From NCBI GenBank assembly GCA_022648685.1, contig JALCMW010000008.1, positions 1 to 64,000 on the forward strand: DNA of 64,000 nucleotides. Reading direction: 5' to 3'. A program made the position numbers and the translations under genes. The stretch's first letter is position 1, and each line of letters opens with the position of its first letter. Shown here in pieces: positions 46,131-55,747 of the stretch. The notes beneath the pieces were generated by a model that ran no database searches, was not told where the DNA came from, and worked only from the letters and a program-made list of their open reading frames with translations. The stretch comes from Bacteroidales bacterium. Lineage in GTDB: Bacteria > Bacteroidota > Bacteroidia > Bacteroidales > UBA932.

Positions 46131-48932
46131 ATGTCGATATACAAACCGGAAAATCATAGATTTTTTGCCGGAAAATACTTGTTGGCGGGAATTTTAATTC
46201 TTTTGTTAACCGGTATTTCCCTTCTTTCCCAACCTGACCGGAAACCCGGACGAAGGAGATCCAAAGCATCGAACTCCGCCGTTGCTTCCGACAGTATAAG
46301 GAAAATGATTCCCGATTCCCTTTTGGCTGTTGCCGATTCAACAGCAAAGGCAGATTCCACTGCAAAAGCCGACTCTCTGATGCTCTTGGGAAAAAGTTCC
46401 ATAAAACATCCCGCATTTTCACAGGCTAAGGATTCCATAATAGAAGTTTTTTCCGATGGAAAGAGGAAAGTTTATTATTACGGAGATGTAAGCGTCACTT
46501 ACAGCGGGCTCAAATTGTCGGCCGACTATATGGAATACGACATGAATACTGGCGTGGTATTCGCACGTGGTACTCTCGACACGCTTACGGGCGAGTGGAA
46601 AGGACAGCCGAAGATGGAACAGGGCGGCAAAACTTACTATATGGAGCAGATCCATTACAATTTCAACACTCAGAAAGCCGCTGTCAAGAACATGATTACC
46701 CAGGAGGATGACGGGATACTCCATGGCAAGAATATTAAAATGATGCCCGACAGGTCTATAAACATAACCAACGGCAAATATACCGTCTGTGATCTTGAAC
46801 ATCCTCATTATTATTTGAAACTTACTGCAGCGAAAGTCATAACGAAACCTTCCAGAAAGACGGTCTTCGGTCCCGCATATCCGGTAATCGAAGATGTTCC
46901 GCTCCCGATAGGTCTTCCTTTCGGTTTCATTCCCAAACGTCCGAACAGGGCCACTGGTCTGCTTATGCCGACTTTCGGCGAAGAAAACGCCCGTGGATTT
47001 TATCTCAAGGATCTCGGAATGTATTTCGTCATCGGAGATTATTTCGATGTTTCCGTAACTACCGACATGTATACTCTTGGATCATGGAGCTTTGATGTCA
47101 ATTCCAGATACAAGGTGAATTATAAGAGCAATGGTACTTTTGCTCTTACTTATTCCGTGGATCAGACCGGAGAAAAAGGAAGCACGGATTTCTTCCAGAC
47201 GAAGAACTTTGCCCTGAAATGGTCCCATCAGCAAGATTCGAAAGCTCATCCCGGAACATCATTCAGCGCATCCGTCAATTTTTCGAGTCCGTCCAACAGC
47301 AAATACAATTCAAGATCGGTGTCTGAGGCTCTCCAGAATCAAGTATCTTCTTCCGTTTCATATTCAAAGAATTGGGATGGAAAATTCAATCTTTCAATCA
47401 ATGCCCTGCACAGCCAGAATTCCAGGGACAGTTCATATTCTTTCACATTGCCTAACCTTACTTTTTCCGTTACCCGTTTCTATCCGTTCAAAATCCAGAA
47501 CAGGGTCGGGAAAGAGAAATTCTATGAAAAGTTCTCTCTGGCGTATAACACTACTCTGCAGAATAAAATCAATTTCAAATCATACGAATTCGGAAAACCC
47601 GGGTTCATGGACAAGTTTTCCAACGGAATGAGTCACAGTTTCCAGATAGGGCTGCCGAATTTCACCCTTGCGAAATATTTTAATTTCACTCCTGGCATCA
47701 GCTACGGTATGAACTGGTTTTTCCGTGATACGAAAAAGGAATTCGATTCCGAAACCAATTCGGTGGTGGATGTAAAAGGTAAACAGTTCGGAACATTCGG
47801 GGTGACCCAGACATACTCCGGTAGCATGTCCATGAGTACACGCCTATACGGTATGTTCAATTTCGGCAGTTACCACAAAGTCCAGGCTATAAGGCATGTG
47901 ATTTCCCCGACTGCGTCTTTTTCGTTCAGTCCGGAACAGGGTACATACGCAAACGGCTGGAGGACGTTTAATTATACTGATACCAACGGAGTTGCCCATT
48001 CGCTGGACTATAATCTTTTTTCCGGACAGCTGAATTCTGTTCCCGGCAGGGGAAGATCCGCTACCGCAAGCATTTCAATTGGCAACAATCTGGAAGCAAA
48101 AGTAAGGGATTTGAGAGATACGACCGGAAAAGGCGTTAAAAAGGTAAAACTTATTGACCAGCTCAATTTCAGCACTGGATATAATTTTCTTGCCGATTCA
48201 TTGAGGATGAGCACAATAGGTGTAACCATGTCTACATCCGTTTTCGGAAAGATGGGAATCAGCGCAAATGCCAACCTGGATCCTTATGCTATCAACGACA
48301 AAGGACGGAAAATAAATAAGTTCAATATAATGGAAAAAGGACTGCTTCATCCTTTACGCCTTACGAATGCCAGTGCGACCATTTCATATTCATTTTCAGG
48401 AAAAGGAACGATGAATGGCAATGATGGAAGCCGGGGAAGCGGAAATACCGGAGGCGGCTCCCAAGGCAGTTCGGGAGGAAGGGATTCCAGCCCTGCTTCC
48501 TATTATCAGCGTATTTATTACAATCCCATGAACGGAGCATATATTCCGGGAGGATGGCTATATTATCTGAATCCCAATTCACCATGGTCCGTGAATGTCA
48601 ATTATTCGTTCAATTACAGCCGTTCTTATTCTTATGCCAATGAACAGTTGATTACGAATAATAAATATACGCAGACCCTTGGTCTGACCGGCAATATAAA
48701 ATTGACTCCTAAGATGGCGTTGAACATGACCACCGGCTTCGATGTGATGGCAATGAAAATGACTACAACACAATTAAGCGCGTCGTTCGATCTCCATTGT
48801 TTCAATATTGCAGTATCATGGATCCCTTCCGGGACATGGCAGTCATACAGCTTCCGTATTGCAGCAAATGCTTCCGCGCTTGCAGATTTGCTTAAATACA
48901 AGAAAAACAACAGCTATTGGGACAATAGATAG
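46131..48932 (+). CDS. lptD: LptD-like outer-membrane LPS assembly protein
   Basis: Protein of 933 residues. A signal-like N-terminus (about 18-33) is followed by a low-complexity segment with repeated STAKADS, an OstA-like periplasmic domain (KVYYYGDVSVTYSGLKLSADYMEYDMNTGVVFARG, then ILHGKNIKMMPDRSINITNGKYTVCDL), the lumen-entry segment PFGFIPKRPNRATGLLMPTFGEE and a large beta-barrel. In the barrel a Gly/Ser-rich loop (GSGNTGGGSQGSSGG, about 763-785) stands out. It inserts lipopolysaccharide in the outer leaflet; the partner lipoprotein LptE is not in the window. The stop codon overlaps a hairpin. Confidence 0.92.
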   Translation: MSIYKPENHRFFAGKYLLAGILILLLTGISLLSQPDRKPGRRRSKASNSAVASDSIRKMIPDSLLAVADSTAKADSTAKADSLMLLGKSSIKHPAFSQAKDSIIEVFSDGKRKVYYYGDVSVTYSGLKLSADYMEYDMNTGVVFARGTLDTLTGEWKGQPKMEQGGKTYYMEQIHYNFNTQKAAVKNMITQEDDGILHGKNIKMMPDRSINITNGKYTVCDLEHPHYYLKLTAAKVITKPSRKTVFGPAYPVIEDVPLPIGLPFGFIPKRPNRATGLLMPTFGEENARGFYLKDLGMYFVIGDYFDVSVTTDMYTLGSWSFDVNSRYKVNYKSNGTFALTYSVDQTGEKGSTDFFQTKNFALKWSHQQDSKAHPGTSFSASVNFSSPSNSKYNSRSVSEALQNQVSSSVSYSKNWDGKFNLSINALHSQNSRDSSYSFTLPNLTFSVTRFYPFKIQNRVGKEKFYEKFSLAYNTTLQNKINFKSYEFGKPGFMDKFSNGMSHSFQIGLPNFTLAKYFNFTPGISYGMNWFFRDTKKEFDSETNSVVDVKGKQFGTFGVTQTYSGSMSMSTRLYGMFNFGSYHKVQAIRHVISPTASFSFSPEQGTYANGWRTFNYTDTNGVAHSLDYNLFSGQLNSVPGRGRSATASISIGNNLEAKVRDLRDTTGKGVKKVKLIDQLNFSTGYNFLADSLRMSTIGVTMSTSVFGKMGISANANLDPYAINDKGRKINKFNIMEKGLLHPLRLTNASATISYSFSGKGTMNGNDGSRGSGNTGGGSQGSSGGRDSSPASYYQRIYYNPMNGAYIPGGWLYYLNPNSPWSVNVNYSFNYSRSYSYANEQLITNNKYTQTLGLTGNIKLTPKMALNMTTGFDVMAMKMTTTQLSASFDLHCFNIAVSWIPSGTWQSYSFRIAANASALADLLKYKKNNSYWDNR

Positions 48933-48959
48933 TAAATATATTTGGACATTTACTATTTT
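48929..48959 (+). terminator. Weak hairpin at the lptD stop codon
   Basis: ATAGTAAAT (48929-48937) and ATTTACTAT (48948-48956) form a 9-bp A/T stem, then TTT. It includes the stop codon and overlaps the -33 box of rho, so it may act as a weak terminator or simply regulate read-through. Confidence 0.3.
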
Positions 48960-48972
48960 ATCACTATCTTTG
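48941..48972 (+). promoter_or_regulatory. Promoter of rho: TTTG-N20-TATCTTTG
   Basis: TTTG at 48941-48944 and TATCTTTG at 48965-48972, spacing exactly 20. The leader to the ATG at 49107 would be about 125 bases and contains an inverted repeat (CTTTG...CAGAC-GATT-GTCTGCAAAG, about 48969-49001), which may matter for rho autoregulation. A second -7 match is at 49077-49084. Confidence 0.55.
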
Positions 48973-49106
48973 CACTGCTTTCAGACGATTGTCTGCAAAG
49001 ATTTCCACACAAATAAATTCTTAATTATTGGCGGATTCATCCCGCTGTTTTTTTCGAAATGTAATTCTCGCGTGCATATATTTGGTGCGCATTATTAAAA
49101 TTAGTT

Positions 49107-51125
49107 ATGCTTCACAGTTTATTTGAACTGAACAAAATGAGCGAAGAGCAGCTCAGGTCTCTGGCCGAAGGACTCAAAATTAAAAACTCACAAAAACTTG
49201 ACGTTGAGAATCTCTCATACGCAATATTGGACGAAGAGGCAAGGGCTGAATCCCTGAAACCGATTCCGGACAAGCCTGCGCGCAAACGCGGCCGTCCTCG
49301 TAAATCCGAAACGGCACAGAAGAAAGATATCCATAAAAATGAACCGTCCAAAACAAATGATGTGCACCAGGATACCGTAAAGGCGCCTGAAAAAGAAAAA
49401 GCACAGGATATCAGGGTTAAGCAGGAAAATGTCCAGCCGCAGGCTGAAAAGCCCCGTGTATCATCAAAACGTCCGCGCAAGCCGAAAACGACAAACGTAC
49501 AGCAAGTTCCGCTGAACATGAATAAAGGGAATCAGGAGCAACAGGCCGGCGTACAGGAAAAACAACTGCCTGAAAAGAAACAAAATCAGGAGCAGCATCA
49601 GCCTTCAGAATCTGCAAAAGAGAATCGCAATGTTCCTGTCCAGGTTCAAAAGCAAAAGGTCTCAGGTCCGAATCCGGCTCAGAAAAATCACAACAACCAG
49701 AATAATCAGAATAATCAGAATAACCCTGGCAACCCAAATAATCCTGCCAATTCTAACAACTTTAATAACCAGAACAGCCAAAAAGCCGAGCAGACCCCGT
49801 CTGATTCGGTAAATGCTAAAGAGTTTATTCACAAAATATTCAATGACCTTGACAAAGATGTTTCCCAGGAAGGGATAGAAAATCAGGGCCAGTCACAGGC
49901 AGCTCAGCCAGGCAGGGAATATAACAGACAGGAAAAATACGGCAAAACAAAGAAATATCAACCGAGAATAGAATTCGAAGGGACGATAGAAGCTACCGGT
50001 GTTTTGGAAATCATGCCAGACGGATACGGGTTCCTGCGTTCTTCCGACTATAATTACCTTAATTCCCCTGATGACATATATGTTTCCCAGGGACAGATAA
50101 AATCAAATGCACTTAAAACCGGAGATACCGTTACCGGAGAAATAAAGCCGCCTAAAGAAGGAGACAAATATTTCCCTTTGGTAAAAATCAAATACATTAA
50201 CGGACGCACTCCGGATTATATCCGTGACAGAGTGCCTTTCGATTTCCTTACGCCTCTGTTCCCCGAAGAAAAATTCAATCTGCTCGGACACGGCCATGAA
50301 TATGACACTTCATGCAGGATCGTGGATATGTTCACGCCTATCGGAAAAGGACAAAGGGGACTTATTGTCGCTCAGCCTAAAACAGGAAAGACAGTGCTTC
50401 TCAAGTCGATTGCCAACGCGATCGCAGACAATCATCCGGAAGTATATGAAATAGTCCTTCTTATTGATGAAAGGCCTGAAGAGGTTACGGACATGAGCAG
50501 AAGTGTCAAAGCGGAAGTTGTGGCTTCCACGTTCGACGAACCGGCGGAAAGGCACGTAAAGGTTGCCAACATGGTTCTGGACAAAGCCCGCCGTATGGTC
50601 GAATGCGGTCATGATGTGGTAATCCTGCTGGATTCCATTACCAGGCTTGCTCGTGCCTACAATACGGTACAGCCGGCTTCCGGAAAAGTATTGACGGGAG
50701 GCGTGGACGCAAATGCACTTCAGAAACCGAAGAGATTCTTCGGAGCCGCCCGCAATATAGAAAACGGCGGTTCCCTCACGATCCTTGCGACGGCGCTCAC
50801 CGACACCGGTTCCAAGATGGACGACGTAATATTCGAGGAATTCAAGGGTACAGGCAATATGGAACTGCAGCTTGACAGGACTCTTTCCAACAAGCGTATA
50901 TTCCCTTCCGTAAACGTAGTGCTTTCAAGTACCAGACGTGACGACTTGCTTTATTCTTCTGACCAGGCCCAGAGAATATGGATTCTGCGTAAGCTACTTG
51001 CTGATATGAACCCTACCGAAGCAATGAACTTCATGCTCCAGCTCATGGACGAATATAAAACAAATGAGGACTTACTTGACAATATGAACAAAGTAAGTCC
51101 TAAAGATATGAGAAATTTCTATTAG
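49107..51125 (+). CDS. rho: Transcription termination factor Rho with long disordered insert
   Basis: Protein of 672 residues, far longer than E. coli Rho (419). Residues 1-45 form a Rho_N domain ([20 protein letters not shown]). From about 47 to 288 comes a polar, disordered, Lys/Pro/Gln/Asn-rich insert, with an Asn/Gln-rich core at about 193-226. The RNA-binding cold-shock domain follows ([21 protein letters not shown]), then the ATPase with Walker A QPKTGKT (423-429), [11 protein letters not shown] and the arginine-finger region [10 protein letters not shown]. The hexameric helicase ends transcription. It stands alone, convergent with carB (6 bases apart). Confidence 0.97.
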   Translation: MLHSLFELNKMSEEQLRSLAEGLKIKNSQKLDVENLSYAILDEEARAESLKPIPDKPARKRGRPRKSETAQKKDIHKNEPSKTNDVHQDTVKAPEKEKAQDIRVKQENVQPQAEKPRVSSKRPRKPKTTNVQQVPLNMNKGNQEQQAGVQEKQLPEKKQNQEQHQPSESAKENRNVPVQVQKQKVSGPNPAQKNHNNQNNQNNQNNPGNPNNPANSNNFNNQNSQKAEQTPSDSVNAKEFIHKIFNDLDKDVSQEGIENQGQSQAAQPGREYNRQEKYGKTKKYQPRIEFEGTIEATGVLEIMPDGYGFLRSSDYNYLNSPDDIYVSQGQIKSNALKTGDTVTGEIKPPKEGDKYFPLVKIKYINGRTPDYIRDRVPFDFLTPLFPEEKFNLLGHGHEYDTSCRIVDMFTPIGKGQRGLIVAQPKTGKTVLLKSIANAIADNHPEVYEIVLLIDERPEEVTDMSRSVKAEVVASTFDEPAERHVKVANMVLDKARRMVECGHDVVILLDSITRLARAYNTVQPASGKVLTGGVDANALQKPKRFFGAARNIENGGSLTILATALTDTGSKMDDVIFEEFKGTGNMELQLDRTLSNKRIFPSVNVVLSSTRRDDLLYSSDQAQRIWILRKLLADMNPTEAMNFMLQLMDEYKTNEDLLDNMNKVSPKDMRNFY

Positions 51126-51131
51126 CGGTTC

Positions 51132-54100
51132 CTAATATTCATCCCAGGACTTTATCTGGATATCGTCCTGGCTCATTGAACAGAAGGAACGTATAAAAGC
51201 AGTCGCAAGACGGGCATTGGTGAAGAGCGGTATATTGAAATCGATAGCCGCTCTTCTTATTTTGTATCCGTTGGACAGTTCTTCCTCCGTGAAGTTCTTC
51301 GGAATATTGATTACCATCTCAACTTCCTTTTCCTGAATCATTTCCAAAGCCGTTCTGAAGCGTCCCTTCAAGTTAGGGTTTTCACATTCCGTGGGCCATA
51401 GAACCTTTGTGCACGGAATACTGTTTTCGATGAAATATTTGTAAGTGCCTCCGGTTGCGTACAAATCGTATCCGTGGTTGGCCAGCAGCCTGCATGCCAT
51501 AAGCATATCGGCTTTTTGAAGGGCATCACCTGTAGAAAGGAGTATTTTCTTCTTTGGAATACTGTTCCCTACCGCCAGTACGGATTTCAGAAGCGCTTCA
51601 TTCAAATCGTCTCCCAGGCATCCTACTTCCCCTGTGGAAGACATATCCACTCCTAGCATAGGATCGGCCTCTTCAAGTCTGGCAAAAGAAAACTGCGAAG
51701 ATTTGACTCCGACATAATCAAGATCGAAAGCGCTTTTCTGGGGCGCTACAGGGTGCATTCCCAGCATGACTTTGGCAGCCAATTCGATGAAATTGATCTT
51801 GAGGACCTTGGATACGAAAGGAAAACTCCTTGAAGCCCTCAGATTGCATTCTATGACCTTGATCTCATTCTCCTTTGCCAGAAACTGGATGTTGAAAGGT
51901 CCGGATATCTGCAGAGCACTTGCTATCTTATGAGCAATCTTTTTTATCCGCCTTACGGTCTCGACATAAAGTTTCTGCGGAGGGAATTGTATTGTAGCGT
52001 CGCCTGAATGCACTCCGGCATATTCTATATGCTCGGAAATTGCGTAAGCGAGTATTTCACCCTCGTCGGCCACTGCGTCGAACTCTATCTCCTTGCAGCG
52101 CTGCATGAACTTGCTTATCACTACAGGGTGCTCCTTAGATACTTCCGTAGCCAATGAAAGGAAATGCCGAAGTTTGTCTTCGTCATAACATACGTTCATT
52201 GCGGCCCCGGAAAGCACATATGACGGCCTTACAAGGACAGGATACCCTACTTTTGCTATGAACTTGTCCACATCTTCTATGGTAGTAAGTTCGCTCCATT
52301 CAGGCTGATCTACACCCAGGGCATCCACGATGCTGGAAAATTTATGCCTGTCTTCAGCCTTGTCTATATTCTCGGCCTTTGTCCCGAGTATCGGTATATT
52401 GCTGCCTGACAGCCTGAGAGCCAGATTGTTCGGGATTTGTCCGCCCACGGAAACCACGACCCCGTGAGGAGTTTCCAGCTCGCATATATCCATGACCCTT
52501 TCGTAAGTCAATTCGTCGAAATAGAGTCTGTCGCACATATCGTAATCTGTGGATACGGTTTCCGGATTGTAATTAATCAAGACTCCCCTGTATCCCTGTT
52601 TGCGCATAGTCTGGATGCAGGTAACGGAGCACCAGTCGAATTCCACCGAACTGCCTATCCTGTATGCACCCGATCCCAATACTATAACAGACTTATTGTC
52701 ATTCTCGTAAGTTATATCATTTTTAGTTCCGTTATAAGTAAGGTACAGATAATTCGTAGCCGCAGGGAATTCAGCGGCGAGAGTATCGATCTGTTTCACA
52801 CAAGGTATAATGCCCAGGGATTTCCTATAGCGGCGTACTTTATCCTGATTTGCCGGAATGGAACCGTTGTCATGATAGACGGCCCTTTGGATCTGGAAAT
52901 CGGAGAACCCCTGCTGCTTGGCCTGCCTCAGCAATTCTTCCGGCATCTTTTCTATATCCGAATAATTCTTCATATCCGAATATGTCCTGACGATGTTTTC
53001 AAGTTTGTCAAGAAACCATTTGTCTATCTTGGTCAACTTATGAATTTCATCTACGGAGTATCCTGCATCCATAGCCTTGGAAATGACGAATATACGTCTG
53101 TCCGTAGGTTCCCTCAGCGATTCATCGACATCGGCTACTTTCAGCTCCTTGTTTCCGACGAATCCGTGGGCTCCCTGCCCTATCATCCTGAGACCTTTCT
53201 GAATGGCTTCTTCGAATGTACGGCCGATTGCCATCACTTCCCCTACGCTCTTCATGCTGGAGCCTATTTTTCTCGAGACTCCGTGGAATTTTGAAAGATC
53301 CCAGCGCGGAATCTTGCACACTATGTAATCCAGAGCCGGTTCGAAAAATGCCGGCGTCGTTTTGGTGACGGAATTCTTCAGATCGAAGAGGCCGTAGCCC
53401 AAACCGAGTTTTGCAGCAACGAAAGCCAGAGGATAACCTGTGGCTTTCGAAGCCAGGGCGGAAGAACGGCTCAATCTGGCGTTTACTTCTATCACCCTGT
53501 AATCCATTGCATCGGGATTGTAGGCGTATTGTACGTTGCATTCCCCGATAATTCCTATATGGCGTACTATCCTGATCGACAGTTCACGCAAAAAGTAATA
53601 ATCCTTGTTGGAAAGAGTCTGGGAAGGAGCAACAACAATACTTTCACCCGTATGGATTCCGAGAGGATCGAAATTCTCCATATTGCAGACCGTAATGCAA
53701 TTGTCGTATTTGTCGCGGACTACTTCATATTCTATTTCCTTCCATCCTTTCAGCGATTTCTCTACAAGGACTTGAGGGGAAAATGAAAAAGCCTTCTCGC
53801 ATACTTCTGTAAGCTGGGCGTCATTGTCGCAGAAACCCGAACCGAGACCTCCCAGTGCATAAGCCGCACGCACAATCAGAGGGTAGCCCAATTCATGGGC
53901 GGCAGCTTTTGCTTCTGCGAAATTTTTCGCCGGATGCGATTTGATGGTCTTGACATCTATTTCATCCAGTTTCTGTACGAACAGCTCCCTGTCTTCCGTA
54001 TCCATGATTGCCTGGACGGGAGTACCGAGAACCTGGACGTCATATTTCTCCAGAACTCCCCCTTCATACAAGGAGACGCCGCAATTCAATGCCGTCTGGC

Positions 54101-54371
54101 CTCCGAAAGAGAGCAGAATCCCCTGGGGGCGTTCTTTTGCAATAACTTTCTCGACGAAATAAGGCGTTACTGGAAGGAAATATATCTTGTCGGCGACTCC
54201 TTCCGAAGTCTGTACCGTAGCGATATTCGGATTTATCAGGACGGTTTCTATACCTTCTTCCCTCAATGCTTTGAGAGCTTGCGAGCCTGAATAGTCGAAT
54301 TCTCCGGCCTGACCGATTTTCAGGGCGCCGGAACCCAGAATCAAAACTTTCTTTATATTAGGATCTTTCAT
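51132..54371 (-). CDS. carB: Carbamoyl-phosphate synthase large subunit
   Basis: Protein of 1079 residues, normal length. Two ATP-grasp halves each with GSGALKIGQAGEFDYSGSQA or GSGAYRIGSSVEFDWCS style loops, IEYEVVRDKYDNCI and IEFDAVADEGEIL, and the C-terminal allosteric domain (LATGGTYKYFIE, EVEMVINIPKNF). It makes carbamoyl phosphate from bicarbonate, ammonia (delivered from CarA through a tunnel) and 2 ATP, feeding arginine and pyrimidine synthesis. It follows carA by 6 bases on the minus strand and is convergent with rho. Confidence 0.98.
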   Translation of the reverse strand: MKDPNIKKVLILGSGALKIGQAGEFDYSGSQALKALREEGIETVLINPNIATVQTSEGVADKIYFLPVTPYFVEKVIAKERPQGILLSFGGQTALNCGVSLYEGGVLEKYDVQVLGTPVQAIMDTEDRELFVQKLDEIDVKTIKSHPAKNFAEAKAAAHELGYPLIVRAAYALGGLGSGFCDNDAQLTEVCEKAFSFSPQVLVEKSLKGWKEIEYEVVRDKYDNCITVCNMENFDPLGIHTGESIVVAPSQTLSNKDYYFLRELSIRIVRHIGIIGECNVQYAYNPDAMDYRVIEVNARLSRSSALASKATGYPLAFVAAKLGLGYGLFDLKNSVTKTTPAFFEPALDYIVCKIPRWDLSKFHGVSRKIGSSMKSVGEVMAIGRTFEEAIQKGLRMIGQGAHGFVGNKELKVADVDESLREPTDRRIFVISKAMDAGYSVDEIHKLTKIDKWFLDKLENIVRTYSDMKNYSDIEKMPEELLRQAKQQGFSDFQIQRAVYHDNGSIPANQDKVRRYRKSLGIIPCVKQIDTLAAEFPAATNYLYLTYNGTKNDITYENDNKSVIVLGSGAYRIGSSVEFDWCSVTCIQTMRKQGYRGVLINYNPETVSTDYDMCDRLYFDELTYERVMDICELETPHGVVVSVGGQIPNNLALRLSGSNIPILGTKAENIDKAEDRHKFSSIVDALGVDQPEWSELTTIEDVDKFIAKVGYPVLVRPSYVLSGAAMNVCYDEDKLRHFLSLATEVSKEHPVVISKFMQRCKEIEFDAVADEGEILAYAISEHIEYAGVHSGDATIQFPPQKLYVETVRRIKKIAHKIASALQISGPFNIQFLAKENEIKVIECNLRASRSFPFVSKVLKINFIELAAKVMLGMHPVAPQKSAFDLDYVGVKSSQFSFARLEEADPMLGVDMSSTGEVGCLGDDLNEALLKSVLAVGNSIPKKKILLSTGDALQKADMLMACRLLANHGYDLYATGGTYKYFIENSIPCTKVLWPTECENPNLKGRFRTALEMIQEKEVEMVINIPKNFTEEELSNGYKIRRAAIDFNIPLFTNARLATAFIRSFCSMSQDDIQIKSWDEY

Positions 54372-54377
54372 GATAGT

Positions 54378-55457
54378 CTACAGCTTGCTTATAAATTCGT
54401 CAAACAAAAATTCAGTGTCGGTAGGTCCGCTGGACGCTTCCGGATGGAATTGAACCGAGAAGAACGGTTTCGATTTGTGCTTTATCCCTTCGTTGGTCCC
54501 GTCGTTCATATTTATGAAAAGCGGCTCCCAGTCTTCACCCAGTGTATTGTTGTCCACGGCGTATCCGTGATTTTGCGAAGTGATGTAGCAGTTGTTTGTT
54601 CCCGACAGCCTTACGGGCTGGTTATGGCTCCTGTGTCCGTATTTGAGCTTATATGTTTTTGCCCCACCGGCACGCGCCAGCAGTTGATTGCCCATGCAGA
54701 TCCCGAAAATCGGTTTTTCCATGGACATCGCCTTTTTTATGTGCTCTTCGGTAATTCCGCAGAATTCCGGATTTCCGGGACCGTTGGAAATGAAAAGACC
54801 GTCATACTGCATATCAGTGAAATCGTAATCCCACGGTACCCGTATCACTTCTATCCCTCTTTTGACGAAACATCGCAGGATATTGTGTTTGACTCCGCAG
54901 TCCACAAGAACTACTTTTTTCTCCGATGATCCGTAACTGATTACTTTTTTGCAGCTTACTAATGAAATCTGATTCTCTGCATTAGGATCTTTTATCGGAA
55001 AATCCTTTGCAACGCCTTCGGGAACTATCATTCCAAGCATGGATCCGTTTTCCCTCAGAACCTGAGTCAGAGCCCTTGTGTCAATACCGTAGATTCCCGG
55101 AATGTTGTGTTCCTTGAGCCATGCGTCGAGACTTTTCACCGCATCCCAATGGCTGTAATTGAAAGAGTATTCTGAAATGACAAGTCCTCTTACCCATATC
55201 TTCTCCGATTCGAAGTTCTTGGATATGCCCATTTCATCCGTACCTTCATTAGGTACGCCGTAATTACCAATCAAAGGATAAGTTACACATAAAATTTGTC
55301 CGGAATAGGATGGATCCGTCAAACTTTCCGGATAGCCAACCATGGCAGTAGAGAAGACCACTTCCCCGTCGCACGGCTTGTCATATCCGAAAGACCAGCC
55401 TTCGAATTCGGCACCGTTTTCCAAACGGATTCTAGCTCGCAATTTTGTCTCGATCAT
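54378..55457 (-). CDS. carA: Carbamoyl-phosphate synthase small subunit
   Basis: Protein of 359 residues. N-terminal domain with CDGEVVFSTAMVGYPESLTDPSYSGQI, C-terminal class I glutamine amidotransferase with the catalytic cysteine in GICMGNQLLA, ISNGPGNPEF and the histidine in VQFHPEASSGP. It hydrolyses glutamine and passes ammonia to CarB. The start ATG at 55457 lies 14 bases after a run of nine U that follows a strong hairpin, part of a probable attenuator leader (55472-55613). Length normal for the family. Confidence 0.97.
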   Translation of the reverse strand: MIETKLRARIRLENGAEFEGWSFGYDKPCDGEVVFSTAMVGYPESLTDPSYSGQILCVTYPLIGNYGVPNEGTDEMGISKNFESEKIWVRGLVISEYSFNYSHWDAVKSLDAWLKEHNIPGIYGIDTRALTQVLRENGSMLGMIVPEGVAKDFPIKDPNAENQISLVSCKKVISYGSSEKKVVLVDCGVKHNILRCFVKRGIEVIRVPWDYDFTDMQYDGLFISNGPGNPEFCGITEEHIKKAMSMEKPIFGICMGNQLLARAGGAKTYKLKYGHRSHNQPVRLSGTNNCYITSQNHGYAVDNNTLGEDWEPLFINMNDGTNEGIKHKSKPFFSVQFHPEASSGPTDTEFLFDEFISKL

Positions 55458-55471
55458 TTGCTGAAAATATT

Positions 55472-55507
55472 AAAAAAAAAGACCATCCCTAAAAGGGAAT
55501 GGCCTTT
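55472..55507 (-). terminator. Intrinsic terminator hairpin in the carA leader (attenuator)
   Basis: On the minus strand the arms AAAGGCCATTCCCT (55507-55494) and AGGGATGGTCTTT (55490-55478) pair, with one G-U pair and one bulged base, and are followed by nine T (55480-55472) and then the carA ATG 14 bases on. The wobble pair only exists in the minus-strand RNA, so the structure is meant for that strand. It sits after a promoter and short leader ORF and has no other gene to terminate. Confidence 0.7.
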
Positions 55508-55514
55508 CTGAATT

Positions 55515-55565
55515 TCATATATATGGTATGTGGTACCTTGGTTGGCGTTGCACATAATGATTCAT
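55515..55565 (-). CDS. Possible leader peptide of the carAB attenuator
   Basis: A short frame from ATG at 55565 to TGA at 55515 encodes MNHYVQRQPRYHIPYI (16 residues, two arginine codons, three tyrosines, two histidines). It lies between the promoter (-7 TAAATTTG at 55579-55586) and the terminator hairpin, whose first stem base is only 7 bases past the stop codon. This geometry is that of ribosome-stalling attenuators. That it is translated, and what it senses, is inference. Confidence 0.4.
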   Translation of the reverse strand: MNHYVQRQPRYHIPYI

Positions 55566-55578
55566 TGTTTTTGCGTTG

Positions 55579-55613
55579 CAAATTTAGTCATTTCCTCGGA
55601 ATAAAACATCAAA
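55579..55613 (-). promoter_or_regulatory. Promoter of carAB: TTTG-N23-TAAATTTG
   Basis: On the minus strand TTTG (55613-55610) and TAAATTTG (55586-55579) lie upstream of the short leader ORF. The predicted transcript starts about 7 bases before the leader ATG at 55565. Confidence 0.5.
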
Positions 55614-55682
55614 ACTTCCGAATTTTTCAAATGATTTTTCAAAAGGCCGCGCATCTGTGAAACATAATGGAAAAAATATTCT

Positions 55683-55690
55683 TATTTTTG
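55683..55690 (+). promoter_or_regulatory. -7 promoter element TATTTTTG for the YitT gene
   Basis: TATTTTTG, 57 bases before the ATG at 55748. The 5' region shared with carA is 290 bases long; the rest (55614-55682) is featureless. Confidence 0.35.
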
Positions 55691-55747
55691 TAAAATATTG
55701 TCATATTTATGCTTATTTCGCTTGATATTCATAACTAAACTTACCAA

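Noticed and set aside
49680..49780. AATAATCAG-type tandem repeat as possible CRISPR or microsatellite
   Set aside because: It encodes the Asn/Gln-rich part of Rho in frame and has no spacer structure.
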